Positions 16,002 through 24,585 of a stretch of DNA of 33,932 nt are shown in pieces. Made by a program: the position numbers and the translations under genes. This DNA is from Actinomycetota bacterium (lineage in GTDB: Bacteria; Actinomycetota; CADDZG01; JAHWKV01; JAOPZY01), in assembly GCA_025963875.1 (NCBI GenBank), contig JAOPZY010000072.1, positions 1-33,932 on the forward strand. Direction: 5' to 3'. The first letter of the stretch is position 1. The number at the start of each line of letters is the position of its first letter. Under the pieces are notes generated by a model, which was not told the origin of the DNA, ran no database searches, and was given only the letters and a program-made list of their open reading frames with translations.

Positions 16002-17255
16002 ATGAGCGAGCGCGCCGACGTCGTGGTTGTGGGGGGTGGCATCATCGGCTGCGGGATCGCGGCCGAGCTCGCCTCCCGGGGGACGTCGGTGGTCCTGCTG
16101 GAGCGGTCCCAGATCGGCGCCGGGGCCTCCGGCCGCAACCACGGCCTGATGTTCCGGCCCGAGGACCCCGTCCTCGAACCCTTGGCACGCGTCTCGTCAG
16201 GCATGTACGCGGCGCTTGCCGCAGAGAGCCCCGTCGACCTTTCGCTGGACCGCGCCGCGCGCGGGCTGGTGATCGTTGCCTGCAAGGACTCGGACTGGCC
16301 GGCGGCGGAGCGGGAGGCGGAGGCAGCGGCCCGCGCGGGCTCCGCGGTGCAACGGCTCGACGAGGCGGCCTTGCGGGAGGCCGAGCCCGCCCTCTCCCCG
16401 GGGCGTCCCGGCGGGTTCCTCATCGACGACGGATTCCGGGTCGACCCCGCCGCCCTCACCCTCGCCTACGCCGAGCAGGCGCGCGCCGCGGGGGCGCAAA
16501 TCTGGACGAACACCGAGGTGAAGCAGATCCTGCTCCATGCCGGCGTCGTGCAGGGCGTGGCGACCGATGCCGGAGTCGTCGCGGCCCCGACGGTGGTGAA
16601 CGCGGCAGGGCCGTGGGCGGCCAAGCTTGCCAGGACCGCCCGGGCGGACGTCCCGGCTGTCCCAATCGGCGGCGTGCGGGGCTGGTTGCTGCTGACCGAG
16701 CCCCGACCCGGCCTGATGCGCCATCTGGTCGTCTCGGCCGGCTGGCACCAGGCCCCGGGGGAGGGGGGAGCCGGCGGGGTGACCGTCGGCAGCATCGCCG
16801 CCGGAGGAACGACGGGCACGACGGGCACGGACGGTACGACCGGCCGGCAACTCGGCTCGCTGGTCCAGCAGAACCGGGATGGCCATCTCCTGCTCGGCGG
16901 GTCTCGGGAGCCGGCCCTGAGCGAGGAGCCCCTTGGCGCCGATAGCGGCGTCGGCGTCGTGGCGCAGATCGCCCGGCGGGCGGCGGCCCTCGTGCCGGCC
17001 CTCTGCGAGCTCAGCGTTACCGGAGCCTGGTCCGGCGTCCGGCCCACCAGCCCCGACGGCCTCCCGATCATCGGGTGGGTCCCCGCCGTCGCCGGTCTGT
17101 TCGTCGCCGGCGGCCACGGGGGAGCCGGCGTGGTGCTCGGCGGAGGCACCGCCCGTCTGGCAGCTCAGCTCCTCACGGGGGAGGCGCCGTTCACCGATCC
17201 GGCTCCCTTCGACCCCGCCCGGTTCGTCCCAGATCCCAGCCTTTCGAGCGACTAA
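16002..17255 (+). CDS. FAD-dependent oxidoreductase, DAO family
   Basis: 417 residues from the ATG at 16002 (MSERADVVVVGGG). The N-terminal Rossmann motif GGGIIGCGIAAEL (dinucleotide binding) is followed by the acidic VVLLE strand end and IGAGASGRNHG, typical of the glycine/D-amino-acid oxidase-like family. The C-terminal FAD motif is GLFVAGGHGGAGVVLGGGTARLAA. Such enzymes oxidise amines or amino acids; the substrate cannot be read from sequence. Near residues 269-283 there is a low-complexity Gly/Thr loop (GGTTGTTGTDGTTG) encoded by a 9-base direct repeat. The gene stands alone between tRNA-His and a small membrane protein. Confidence 0.88.
   Translation: MSERADVVVVGGGIIGCGIAAELASRGTSVVLLERSQIGAGASGRNHGLMFRPEDPVLEPLARVSSGMYAALAAESPVDLSLDRAARGLVIVACKDSDWPAAEREAEAAARAGSAVQRLDEAALREAEPALSPGRPGGFLIDDGFRVDPAALTLAYAEQARAAGAQIWTNTEVKQILLHAGVVQGVATDAGVVAAPTVVNAAGPWAAKLARTARADVPAVPIGGVRGWLLLTEPRPGLMRHLVVSAGWHQAPGEGGAGGVTVGSIAAGGTTGTTGTDGTTGRQLGSLVQQNRDGHLLLGGSREPALSEEPLGADSGVGVVAQIARRAAALVPALCELSVTGAWSGVRPTSPDGLPIIGWVPAVAGLFVAGGHGGAGVVLGGGTARLAAQLLTGEAPFTDPAPFDPARFVPDPSLSSD
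16809..16835 (+). repeat. 9-base tandem repeat inside the oxidoreductase gene
   Basis: Two exact copies of ACGACGGGC and a third degenerate copy (ACGGACGGT) encode a Gly-Thr-Thr loop. The unit is a multiple of three, so copy-number change would not break the frame. It probably varies in length between relatives. Confidence 0.7.
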
Positions 17256-17429
17256 GGTGATTTACGGATGCCCCGGCTACGTACTCGTACGGATGAGGCA
17301 TTCCAAAAAGGACTAGTGGTTTTTACAGGCTGGTATTTTTCGCCTCGTCTGCCGATCATCAATAGGGAGAGCCGGGAAGAATGAGCCCGTGCGGATTTCA
17401 CCCATTGAGATTGAAAGAAGGGGAGTCCC

Positions 17430-17852
17430 GTGCCGGACCTAACTATCGACAATTGTCCCACCTGTGGCATGCCCGTCGAAATCCTCGAGCGCACCGACAC
17501 CGAGGTCATCGCTCGCTGCATCCTCTTGCATGACTTCACCATCCCGATCAAGCCAGCCGACGTCCGCCTGCCGGAACCGGTCCCTGTCGCTCCTGTGATC
17601 CCGTTCCGGGCTCCCAAGGCGTCGACGCGACCCGAGTGGGCGCGCCGCATGGCGTGGTTTGCCTTCGGCGCCCTGGCCGCCCTCCTGCTGCTCCAGGCTC
17701 CGGCGGCCGCGATCATCCTCATCCCCTTGAGCATTCCCCTCATCGCCATCGAGTCGGCCCGCAAGTCGTGGCGCCCCCTCGCCCCCAAGGGGAGAGCGGC
17801 GGAGTCCCGTGACGCCGGTACGGGTGCGAACGTGGATCGCAAGGCCGCCTGA
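17430..17852 (+). CDS. Small membrane protein with N-terminal CPTCG motif
   Basis: 140 residues from a GTG at 17430 with GGGGAG just upstream. I do not recognise the family. The N-terminus carries CPTCGMPVEI and a third cysteine at residue 30, a short zinc-ribbon-like element with only three cysteines. A Pro-rich stretch follows, then one or two hydrophobic helices (MAWFAFGALAALLLLQ and AAAIILIPLSIPLIAI) and a basic tail. The 174 bases upstream are less GC-rich than the gene and contain poly-T and poly-A runs, possibly its promoter region. Confidence 0.72.
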   Translation: MPDLTIDNCPTCGMPVEILERTDTEVIARCILLHDFTIPIKPADVRLPEPVPVAPVIPFRAPKASTRPEWARRMAWFAFGALAALLLLQAPAAAIILIPLSIPLIAIESARKSWRPLAPKGRAAESRDAGTGANVDRKAA

Positions 17853-18302
17853 CCAACGGCCAGATCCGCCAGCTTCAACAGCCACTCGAGTTCCAGCCTT
17901 GATGGCGGCGGTCAGCCCTTTCGGCGCGGATTTCTCTGCGTACTTCGTGCCGTTGCCCGTGGAAACAAACCCTCCTCGCCCCCTTCTTCTGTCGCGTGGG
18001 AAGTGGTAGACTGCCGATTGTCCGTTTTACCGAGAAACGCGGTAAAGGACTCCCGCTGACACAGCCAGCGGTGCAAGTTCTTGGTGGTGGCCTGGGAGGG
18101 GGCGGAGCCGACCCCCCCGTCCTCTCCCCGATCCACCCAGCCCCCAACCCGGGGCCCAGGTCAACACCTCCCGAAACGGCAACAACGTCCTCTTCGTCAG
18201 GCCACTTAAGTTCATTACCCCCGTGTAAAAGCCTCAAAGATCGTGGTAAAGTCCACCGAGGCTGTCCGATCGGGTGGCTGACAACCACGTGCGGGAGCTG
18301 AC
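17853..18302 (+). promoter_or_regulatory. 450-base leader/regulatory region of the sulfate assimilation operon
   Basis: No gene is visible. Two -10-like boxes share context: GTGGTAGACT (18004-18012) and GTGGTAAAGT (18244-18252). Hairpins in the plus-strand RNA are TTTACCG/CGGTAAA around 18026-18048, with flanking GTCC/GGAC; CCGCTG/CAGCGG around 18052-18072; a GGGGG/CCCCC pair around 18096-18117; and CCACC/GGTGG around 18253-18277. The operon start TTG at 18303 has GGGAG 5 bases upstream. I looked for the SAM-I and SAM-IV riboswitch cores and did not find them. A long structured leader before sat suggests transcriptional or RNA-level control by sulfur status, which is inference. Confidence 0.5.
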
Positions 18303-19589
18303 TTGAGTACATCTGAGCCATCGTTGCGACTGGCGGACGGGACCGCCCGGCGGGCCGCCACCTCGACCGTCACCGAATCCATCAAAGCCGACCGCAGGCT
18401 TCCCGGGCCTCCGCCGCACGGCGGCAGGCTGATCTCGAGGCTCGCGCACCCCGACGAGCGTGACCGCTGGCTCGCCAAGGTGCCCCACGTCCCCTCCGTC
18501 ACCCTCACCGCCCGCGAGGTCGCCGACATCGAGTGCCTCGCAGTCGGGGCGTTCAGCCCCCTCGAGGGCTTCCTCGGCAAGGCCGACTACGAGTCCGTCG
18601 TGGCCGACATGCGGCTGGCCTCCGGGCTCGTCTGGAGCCTGCCGGTGACGCTCGCTGCCACGGCCGAGGAAGTGCTCGGCCTCAAGACCGGCAACGACGT
18701 CGTCCTGCGGGACCCCCAGGGTGAACCGCTGGCGATCCTGCACCTTGAAGACATCTACGCCTATGACCGCGAGGAGGAGGCCGAGAGCGTCTTCCGGACC
18801 TCGGACACGGCCCACCCGGGCGTCGCAGGCCTGCTGGCGCAGGGGGAGTGGCTGCTCGGGGGCAGGGTGACCGTGCTGCGACTCCCGCGTGGCCGCCCAT
18901 TCGTGTCCTACCGGCTGACGCCGAAGGAGGTCCGGCAGGCCGTCGCCGACCGTGGCTGGCGGACCCTCGTCGGCTTCCAGACCCGCAACCCGATCCACCG
19001 GGCGCACGAGTACCTCACCAAGTGCGCGCTCGAGCAGGTCGACGGGCTGCTCCTGCACCCCCTCGTCGGGGAGACCAAGGGTGACGACATCCCCGCCGAC
19101 GTCCGGATGCAGGCCTATGAGGTGCTGATGGAGGGCTACTACCCCAACGACCGGGTGCTGCTGTCCGTCTTCGTCGCCGCCATGCGCTACGCCGGTCCCC
19201 GCGAGGCGCTCTTCCACGCCATCTGCCGGAAGAACTACGGCTGCACGCACTTCATCGTCGGCAGGGACCATGCCGGCGTCGGCAACTACTACGGCACCTT
19301 CGACGCCCAGGACCTCCTGCGCGAGTTCGCGCCGGAGGAGCTCGGCATCACGCCGATGTTCTTCGACCACTCCTTCTGGTGCAAGGCCTGCGGTGGCATG
19401 GCGACTGCCAAGACGTGCCCCCACGGCCCGAGCGACCGGGTGGCCCTGTCGGGGACCGAGGTCCGCCGCCGGCTCGGCACCGGCGAGGAGATCCCGCCGG
19501 AGTTCTCCCGGCCCGAGGTGGCAGCCGTGCTGCACAAGGCCCTGGCAGAGCGTGAGGCGGCAGCCGCCGCTCAGAGGCCGGGGGGCTAA
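18303..19589 (+). CDS. sat: Sulfate adenylyltransferase (ATP sulfurylase)
   Basis: First step of sulfate assimilation: sulfate plus ATP gives adenylyl sulfate (APS) and pyrophosphate. 428 residues of the single-chain Sat type, so no CysD/CysN pair is needed. The TTG start has a GGGAG site. Motifs: an N-terminal PUA-like domain with VGAFSPLEGFLG, then the catalytic domain with GFQTRNPIHRAHEY (nucleotide loop), HPLVGETKGDDIPADVRM and FIVGRDHAGVGNYYG. A late cysteine cluster CKACGGMATAKTCPHG may bind zinc, and SGTEVRRRLGTGE follows. It heads the operon, and the sulfite reductase gene starts 6 bases later. The N-terminal 40 residues are an unconserved-looking extension. Confidence 0.95.
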   Translation: MSTSEPSLRLADGTARRAATSTVTESIKADRRLPGPPPHGGRLISRLAHPDERDRWLAKVPHVPSVTLTAREVADIECLAVGAFSPLEGFLGKADYESVVADMRLASGLVWSLPVTLAATAEEVLGLKTGNDVVLRDPQGEPLAILHLEDIYAYDREEEAESVFRTSDTAHPGVAGLLAQGEWLLGGRVTVLRLPRGRPFVSYRLTPKEVRQAVADRGWRTLVGFQTRNPIHRAHEYLTKCALEQVDGLLLHPLVGETKGDDIPADVRMQAYEVLMEGYYPNDRVLLSVFVAAMRYAGPREALFHAICRKNYGCTHFIVGRDHAGVGNYYGTFDAQDLLREFAPEELGITPMFFDHSFWCKACGGMATAKTCPHGPSDRVALSGTEVRRRLGTGEEIPPEFSRPEVAAVLHKALAEREAAAAAQRPGG

Positions 19590-19595
19590 CCAGCC

Positions 19596-21242
19596 ATGGC
19601 GCGCTTCGGGGAGGGGCAGTGGGCCCTCGGCTACATGGAGCCGCTCAACAAAAACGAGCGGATGAAGCGGGATGCCGCGCCCCTCGAGGTCCGTGATCGC
19701 ATCGACAACATCTACTCGAAGCAGGGCTTCCGCTCCATCTGGCCAGACGACCTGCGGGGCCGGTTCCGCTGGTGGGGGATCTACACGCAGCGCCGCCAGG
19801 GTGTCCCGGGCGGCCGGACCGCCGCGGCGGAGCCCCACGAGCTCGAGGACGAGTTCTTCATGATGCGGATCCGGCTCGCCGGGGGTCGCCTGACCAGCGA
19901 GCAGCTCCGCACGATCGCCTGGGTCTCCGAGCGCTTCGGGCGGGACGTGGCGGACGTGACGGACCGCCAGAACATCCAGCTCCACTGGATCCGCATCGAG
20001 GATGTGCCAAGGATCTTCGAGGCGATCGAAGGCGTGGGCCTCACCACCTGCGAGGCGTGCGGCGACTGCCCCCGCACGATGATCGGCTGCCCGCTGGCGG
20101 GCGTCGACGCCGGAGAGCTGTTCGACGCCACCCCCGCCCTGCTGGCGACGCACCAGCGCTTCGTGGGAGACCCCGAGTTCCAGAACCTCCCGCGCAAGTT
20201 CAAGACCTCGATCTCCGGTTGCGCCCAGCAGTGCGCCCAGCACGAGATCAACGATGTCGCCTTCGTGGGTGTCCGGCGTGACGACGGCTCGGTCGGGTTC
20301 GACCTGTGGGTGGGCGGCGGCCTCGGTCCCAACCCCCACTTCGGCAAGCGCCTGGGCGCCTTCGTCGAGATGGAGGAGGTGCCCGACGTATGGGCCGGGG
20401 TCGCCGGGCTGTTCCGTGACTACGGCTACCGGCGAGCCCGCAACCACGCCCGCATCAAGTTCCTCATGGCCGACTGGGGTCCGCAGCGCATGCGGGAGGT
20501 CCTCGAGAAGGAGTACCTCGGCCACAGCCTCCCCGACTGCGACGCCCCGCCGCCCAGCACCACGGCCCAGCGGGACCACGTCGGGGTTCACGAGCAGAAG
20601 GGCGGCCGGGCCTACGTCGGCTTCGCCCCCCGCGCCGGGCGCATCTACGGCCACCAGCTCCGGGAGGTCGCCCACCTTGCCGACGACTTCGGCTCCGGCC
20701 TCATCCGGCTCACCACCCAGCAGAAGGTGGTCATCACCAACGTCGAGTCCGGCGCGGTCGACGACCTCGTGTCGGCCCTGGAGGAGCACGACCTGCGGGT
20801 CAACCCGAGCGTGTTCCGCCGGTCGACCATGGCCTGCACGGGCATCGAGTTCTGCAAGCTGGCCATCGTCGAGACCAAGCACCGGGCGGACTGGCTCTAC
20901 CGGGAGCTGGAGGAGCGCCTCCCCGACTTCGACGAGCCCATCCGGATCAACGTCAACGGTTGCCCCAACTCCTGCACCCGCTTCCAGGTGGCGGACATCG
21001 GCCTCATGGGGTCGCTGATCGCGGCATCGGACGGGACGAAGGTGGACGCCTACCAGGTCCACCTCGGCGGCCACCTCGGGGAGGGCCCGGCCTTCGGTCG
21101 TAAAGTGAAGAGGGTGAAGGTCCCGGCCTCCGAGCTGGCGAACTATGTCGAACGGCTGCTGCGCCGCTACCTCGCCACCCGGGCGGACAGCGAGCCTTTT
21201 TATCGGTGGGCGGCACGAGCGTCGGAGGATTGGCTTCAATGA
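19596..21242 (+). CDS. sirA: Ferredoxin-type assimilatory sulfite reductase (SirA/NirA family)
   Basis: Reduces sulfite to sulfide with six electrons from ferredoxin, using siroheme coupled to a 4Fe-4S cluster. 548 residues, the usual SirA/NirA length. Two ferredoxin-like half-domains (about residues 75-150 and 325-400) alternate with two siroheme-binding domains. The first of these contains [17 protein letters not shown] and [23 protein letters not shown]. Cluster ligands are C414 and C420 (ACTGIEFC) and C456 and C460 (NGCPNSC). The neighbouring sat, cysC, cysH and siroheme synthase genes favour sulfite over nitrite. The stop overlaps the cysC start (ATGA). Confidence 0.94.
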   Translation: MARFGEGQWALGYMEPLNKNERMKRDAAPLEVRDRIDNIYSKQGFRSIWPDDLRGRFRWWGIYTQRRQGVPGGRTAAAEPHELEDEFFMMRIRLAGGRLTSEQLRTIAWVSERFGRDVADVTDRQNIQLHWIRIEDVPRIFEAIEGVGLTTCEACGDCPRTMIGCPLAGVDAGELFDATPALLATHQRFVGDPEFQNLPRKFKTSISGCAQQCAQHEINDVAFVGVRRDDGSVGFDLWVGGGLGPNPHFGKRLGAFVEMEEVPDVWAGVAGLFRDYGYRRARNHARIKFLMADWGPQRMREVLEKEYLGHSLPDCDAPPPSTTAQRDHVGVHEQKGGRAYVGFAPRAGRIYGHQLREVAHLADDFGSGLIRLTTQQKVVITNVESGAVDDLVSALEEHDLRVNPSVFRRSTMACTGIEFCKLAIVETKHRADWLYRELEERLPDFDEPIRINVNGCPNSCTRFQVADIGLMGSLIAASDGTKVDAYQVHLGGHLGEGPAFGRKVKRVKVPASELANYVERLLRRYLATRADSEPFYRWAARASEDWLQ

Positions 21243-21832
21243 TCGAACCATCGGGACTTGATGCAGGGGCTGCTGCCGGGCAGGCAGTCGTACGGGCGGA
21301 CCGGGGTTGCGTGATCTGGATGACCGGGCTGCCGTCGGCCGGCAAGAGCACCATTGCCGAGACGCTTGCGCCGGCGCTCAAGGCCCGGGGCGAGCGGGTC
21401 GAGCTGCTCGATGGCGACGTCGTGCGGGAGAACCTCTCCAAGGGCCTCGGCTTCTCCAAGGAGGACCGCGACATCAACATCCGGCGGATCGGCTTCGTAG
21501 CCGAGCTGCTCGCCCGCAACGGGGTCAAGGTCATCACCGCCGCCATCTCCCCCTACCGCTCGGTGCGCGACGAGGTGCGGGAGCTGGTCGGCGACCACTT
21601 CCTCGAGGTCTACATCTCGACCCCGCTGGACGTCTGCGAGGACCGGGACGTGAAGGGGCTCTACGCCAAGGCACGCTCCGGCGCCCTGAAAGGCTTCACC
21701 GGTATCGACGACCCGTACGAGCCGCCGCTGAACCCGGAGATCGAGATCGCAACCCAGGGCGAGACGCCCGAGGAGTCGGCGGCTCGGATCATCGACGTGC
21801 TGGAGGCCAGGGGGTACCTCGATGTCCCCTAG
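21239..21832 (+). CDS. cysC: Adenylylsulfate kinase
   Basis: Phosphorylates APS to PAPS. 197 residues from the ATG at 21239, which overlaps the sirA stop. The P-loop GLPSAGKST lies near residues 30-38. Then come [23 protein letters not shown], the APS contact region [13 protein letters not shown], and [18 protein letters not shown], with the lid [29 protein letters not shown] downstream. All features of an active CysC are present. Because the adjacent reductase is of the APS type, PAPS may be meant for sulfation or for a parallel route rather than for the reductase. Confidence 0.94.
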   Translation: MIEPSGLDAGAAAGQAVVRADRGCVIWMTGLPSAGKSTIAETLAPALKARGERVELLDGDVVRENLSKGLGFSKEDRDINIRRIGFVAELLARNGVKVITAAISPYRSVRDEVRELVGDHFLEVYISTPLDVCEDRDVKGLYAKARSGALKGFTGIDDPYEPPLNPEIEIATQGETPEESAARIIDVLEARGYLDVP

Positions 21833-22511
21833 CACGCCGGCGTACGTGGGGGAGCTCCCCGACCTCGAGGGTGCGTCCGCCGAGTACGTCCTGACGTGGG
21901 CGATCGAGCGGTTCTTCCCGGAGATCGCCGTGGCCTGCTCGATGCAGGACGCCGTCCTGGTCGACCTGGCCTGGCGCATCGAGCCGCGCATCGAGGTGTT
22001 CTTCCTGGAGACGGGGTTCCACTTTCCGGAGACCCTCGAGACGGCCGAGAAGATGCGCGACCGCTACAAGCTCAACCTCGTCGCCCTGCAGCCGGGGCCC
22101 GACCCCGCGATCTACTCCAAAGATGGGTACGAGGCCTGCTGCGCCGCCCGCAAGGTGGCGCCGATGGAGGCGCACCTCCGGGGCAAGCGGGCATGGGCGT
22201 CGGGACTGCGCCGGGTGGAGTCCCCGAGCCGGGCGACGGCGAAGGCAATCGAGTGGGACGCGAAGCGCGGCCTCGTGAAGGTCAATCCCATCGTGGCGTG
22301 GACCGACGAGGAGGTCGAACGCTACATCGCCGAGCACGACCTCATCGTCAACCCGTTGCGCCTGCAGGGCTTCGACTCGATCGGCTGCTGGCCCTGCACC
22401 CAGGCAGGCAAGGGCAGGGAAGGCCGCTGGGCGGGTCAGGACAAGCTGGAGTGCGGCCTGCACCCCGCCCTGGCGGAGCCGCTGGTGGTCAGGGAGGCCG
22501 GGGAGGCTTGA
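21822..22511 (+). CDS. cysH: Adenylylsulfate reductase (APS-type CysH, 4Fe-4S)
   Basis: Reduces adenylylated sulfate to sulfite, with electrons from thioredoxin. 229 residues from an ATG at 21822, overlapping cysC by 11 bases. The fold is PP-loop-like: [14 protein letters not shown], then [14 protein letters not shown]. The paired cysteines of EACCAARKV and those of SIGCWPCTQ make the CC...CxxC set that holds the 4Fe-4S cluster of APS reductases; PAPS reductases lack it. The catalytic cysteine is in the late KLECGLH. A zinc-ribbon gene overlaps its stop (TTGA). Confidence 0.93.
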   Translation: MSPSTPAYVGELPDLEGASAEYVLTWAIERFFPEIAVACSMQDAVLVDLAWRIEPRIEVFFLETGFHFPETLETAEKMRDRYKLNLVALQPGPDPAIYSKDGYEACCAARKVAPMEAHLRGKRAWASGLRRVESPSRATAKAIEWDAKRGLVKVNPIVAWTDEEVERYIAEHDLIVNPLRLQGFDSIGCWPCTQAGKGREGRWAGQDKLECGLHPALAEPLVVREAGEA

Positions 22512-22714
22512 CGGACGAGTCCCCGACGCCTCGGGTCCAGCCGTTCTACTGCCCGTACTGCGGCGAGGAGGATTTCGTCCCGTCGGGTGAACACGAAGGC
22601 GGGTTCCACTGCCGGTCGTGCGACCGCCGCTTCAGCGTGAAGTACATCGGTCTCGGCCCATCTCCGTTGGACGCGGTTGGCGGTGGGACATGGCGGCGTT
22701 CGGATACCCGGTAA
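22508..22714 (+). CDS. 68-residue zinc-ribbon protein in the sulfate assimilation operon
   Basis: Starts at a TTG at 22508 overlapping the cysH stop and ends 25 bases inside the siroheme synthase gene, so it is tightly coupled to both. Two CxxC knuckles, FYCPYCGEEDF and FHCRSCDRRFSVKYIG, spaced about 17 residues apart, form a classic zinc ribbon. No membrane or catalytic segment is present. I do not recognise a named family. It could be a metal or cluster chaperone, a redox partner for CysH or SirA, or a small regulator; its position is the only clue to its role. Confidence 0.78.
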   Translation: MTDESPTPRVQPFYCPYCGEEDFVPSGEHEGGFHCRSCDRRFSVKYIGLGPSPLDAVGGGTWRRSDTR

Positions 22715-24108
22715 GCCTCGACCTCGAAGGGCGCCGCTGCGTCGTCGTCGGCGGTGGGACGGTCGCCGAGCACAAGGTCCAGGGCCTGCTCGACGCGGGT
22801 GCGGCGGTCACCGTCGTTGCCGGCGCCTTCACGTCCGCCCTCAGGGAGCTTGCAGCCCGGGGCGAGGTCGAGCTGCTCCACCGCCCCTATGCCCGGGGCG
22901 ACCTGGCGGGCGCCTTCCTCACCATCGCCGCCACCGACGATGGTGCGGTCAACGCCGAGGTCTTCGCCGAGGCCTCGGGTGGCAATGTCCTCTGCAACGC
23001 AGTCGACGACGTGGCGCACTGCCACTTCGCTGCGCCGTCCATCGTGCGGCGGGGCGATCTCACGATCAGCGTCTCGACAGGGGGGAAGGCCCCGGCGCTG
23101 GCCAAACGGCTCCGGCAGACCCTTTCCGCACAGTTCGGCGACGAGTGGGGCGTCCTGGTGGATGTCCTCGCCGAGTCCCGGGCCGCAGCCCTCGCCCGCA
23201 ACGGCGGAACCCGCGACGTCGACTTCGCCACATGGGCTGAGCGGTGGGCGCTGGCGCTGGATGGCGACCTGGCCGGCATGGTCCGGGACGGACGGGCGGC
23301 CGAGGTGGCCGAGATTGTCCGGTCGGCACTCGCGGGGGAACCCCCGAGCCGCAGCGACGGATCGGTTGCCATCGTCGGGGCGGGCCCCGGCGACCCCGGC
23401 CTGATCTCGGTGCGCGGCAGGCAGCTGCTCGATGCGGCCGACGTGGTCGTCTACGACCGGCTGGTGCATCCCTCGCTCTGGGAGGGCAAGGACGCCGTCG
23501 ACGCCGGCAAGGAGCCCGGCGCCCACCGTGTCGACCAGGCCCAGATCAACGAGCTGCTGGTGCGCCTCGCCCGTGAGGGCAGGCGGGTGGTGCGGCTGAA
23601 GGGTGGCGACCCCTTCGTGTTCGGGCGGGGGGCCGAGGAGGTCGATGCCCTGGCGGCGGCCGGTATCCGCTACGAGGTCGTGCCGGGCGTCACCTCGGCG
23701 GTGGCCGCGCTCGGCGCCGCCGGGATCCCCGTGACCGACCGCCGGGTCTCCTCGTCGTTCGCTGTCGTCACGGGCCATTGCGCCACCGGCGAGGTCGACT
23801 GGGACCGCCTGGCGATGGCCGTCGACACGCTCGTTGTGCTCATGGGCCTCCGGCGCCTCCCGGAGATCGTCGAGCGGCTGCTGGCTGCGGGCCGGCCGGG
23901 GGACACGCCCGCCGCGGTGGTCGGCAACGGCAGCCTGCCTGACCAGCGTGTGGTCACCTCCACCCTGGCCGAGCTCCCTGCGGCGGTGGCGCTGGCGGGG
24001 GTCTCGCCCCCGGCGGTCATCGTCGTCGGGGACGTGGTGCGCCTCCGGGGATCGGACCTCTCGGCGGCGAGGGACCCGCTCGCGGAGCGACTCGCCGGAC
24101 CTTCGTAG
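22690..24108 (+). CDS. cysG: Siroheme synthase: precorrin-2 dehydrogenase fused to uroporphyrinogen-III methyltransferase
   Basis: Makes the siroheme cofactor needed by SirA. 472 residues from the ATG at 22690. The N-terminal domain (about 1-215) is NAD-dependent precorrin-2 dehydrogenase/ferrochelatase: LEGRRCVVVGGGTVAEHKV, TIAATDDGAVN, CNAVDDVAHCHF (the Asp that is catalytic in CysG) and VSTGGKAPALAKRLR. The C-terminal domain (about 222-472) is S-adenosylmethionine uroporphyrinogen-III C-methyltransferase: IVGAGPGDPGLISVRG, VVRLKGGDPFVFGRGAEE, YEVVPGVTSAVAALGAAGIPVT and TLVVLMGLRRL. The domain order matches E. coli CysG. It closes the operon. Confidence 0.94.
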   Translation: MAAFGYPVSLDLEGRRCVVVGGGTVAEHKVQGLLDAGAAVTVVAGAFTSALRELAARGEVELLHRPYARGDLAGAFLTIAATDDGAVNAEVFAEASGGNVLCNAVDDVAHCHFAAPSIVRRGDLTISVSTGGKAPALAKRLRQTLSAQFGDEWGVLVDVLAESRAAALARNGGTRDVDFATWAERWALALDGDLAGMVRDGRAAEVAEIVRSALAGEPPSRSDGSVAIVGAGPGDPGLISVRGRQLLDAADVVVYDRLVHPSLWEGKDAVDAGKEPGAHRVDQAQINELLVRLAREGRRVVRLKGGDPFVFGRGAEEVDALAAAGIRYEVVPGVTSAVAALGAAGIPVTDRRVSSSFAVVTGHCATGEVDWDRLAMAVDTLVVLMGLRRLPEIVERLLAAGRPGDTPAAVVGNGSLPDQRVVTSTLAELPAAVALAGVSPPAVIVVGDVVRLRGSDLSAARDPLAERLAGPS

Positions 24109-24406
24109 ATTTCTTCGCGCACTGGCCCTGTCCGGCCGTGGCGGGGAGTGCCGAAGGGGTCGGTTGGCCGGGCTGTGTGCGGCCCGAGGCGCCCCTCAAG
24201 GCGCCGGATAAGGGGCAGACGCCGTGCTTGTGGCGTCGTGCTTTGCCTCGTGCTCGCGTCGTGCAGCGGGACGGGTGGCCGTCAGGCGCCATATGCGGGG
24301 CCGCCCATCACCACTGCAAAGGTTGCCCCTGTGCCCATGGCGGCCGGCAAGGCCGGGGGCGGTCCACCGCCTGCGCCCGTCCCACGGGAGGCAGGGCCGG
24401 TTGGGG

Positions 24407-24541
24407 CCGGTACTGGATTGCCGCCGGGCCCACGCCGGCCTCGAGGAGTTGGTCACGGCTCAGAAGGCCGAACTGCCGGGCGGCCAGCCGCCCTAGCTGA
24501 GCTTCTTTGTGTGAGAAACTGCCATTATGAGAGGTATTCAC
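24407..24541 (-). pseudogene. Fragment of an AbiEi-like antitoxin (N-terminal winged helix only)
   Basis: From a GTG at 24541 the minus strand reads 45 residues containing LGRLAARQFGLLSRDQLLEA and VGPAAIQYR. This matches the usual start of actinobacterial AbiEi/DUF559-type proteins (LAARQxGxxSRxQLLxxGxxxxAIxxR). The sequence then turns into the antisense of the deacetylase linker (PQPALPP...) and soon stops, so only the DNA-binding N-terminus survives. A 13-bp inverted repeat covers its start. The identification rests on motif memory and should be confirmed by alignment. Confidence 0.55.
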
Positions 24542-24550
24542 ACAAAGAAG
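24502..24550. repeat. 13-bp perfect inverted repeat, operator-like or element end
   Basis: CTTCTTTGTGTGA (24502-24514) and its exact complement (24538-24550) are separated by 23 AT-rich bases. The repeat spans the start of the AbiEi-like fragment. AbiEi-type antitoxins bind inverted repeats at their own promoters, so this may be a captured operator. It could also be the terminal structure of a small inserted element. Confidence 0.75.
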
Positions 24551-24585
24551 ATTAGCGGCGGGTACTGACAGTTCCTCCGTGGTTT

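Larger units (their letters stand above)
24148..24555 (+). pseudogene. N-terminal lipoprotein part of a split polysaccharide deacetylase
   Basis: From a GTG at 24148 the frame reads an Arg-rich start, a hydrophobic core GVVLCLVLASC with a clean LASC lipobox, then a Pro/Ala-rich linker (APVPMAAGKAGG, PPPAPVPREAGP). This is what the front of a secreted deacetylase should look like. The following 50 codons (about 24407-24555) look unlike protein and lie antisense to an AbiEi-like fragment, then meet TAG at 24553. The frame is the same as that of the deacetylase domain downstream, so the two halves were probably one gene before an insertion. Confidence 0.6.

Noticed and set aside
17853-18302. SAM-I or SAM-IV riboswitch before sat
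   Set aside because: Some short pieces look similar (for example CAGCCAGCGG), but the conserved core is absent.
19596-21242. Nitrite reductase (NirA) instead of sulfite reductase
   Set aside because: The families are close, but the operon with sat, cysC, cysH and siroheme synthase favours sulfite.
18234-21251. Very long open frame on the minus strand opposite sat and sirA (about 1000 codons)
   Set aside because: It is a mirror of GC-rich codon bias in the real genes on the plus strand; it has no recognisable domain or ribosome site, and its composition is that of antisense translation.
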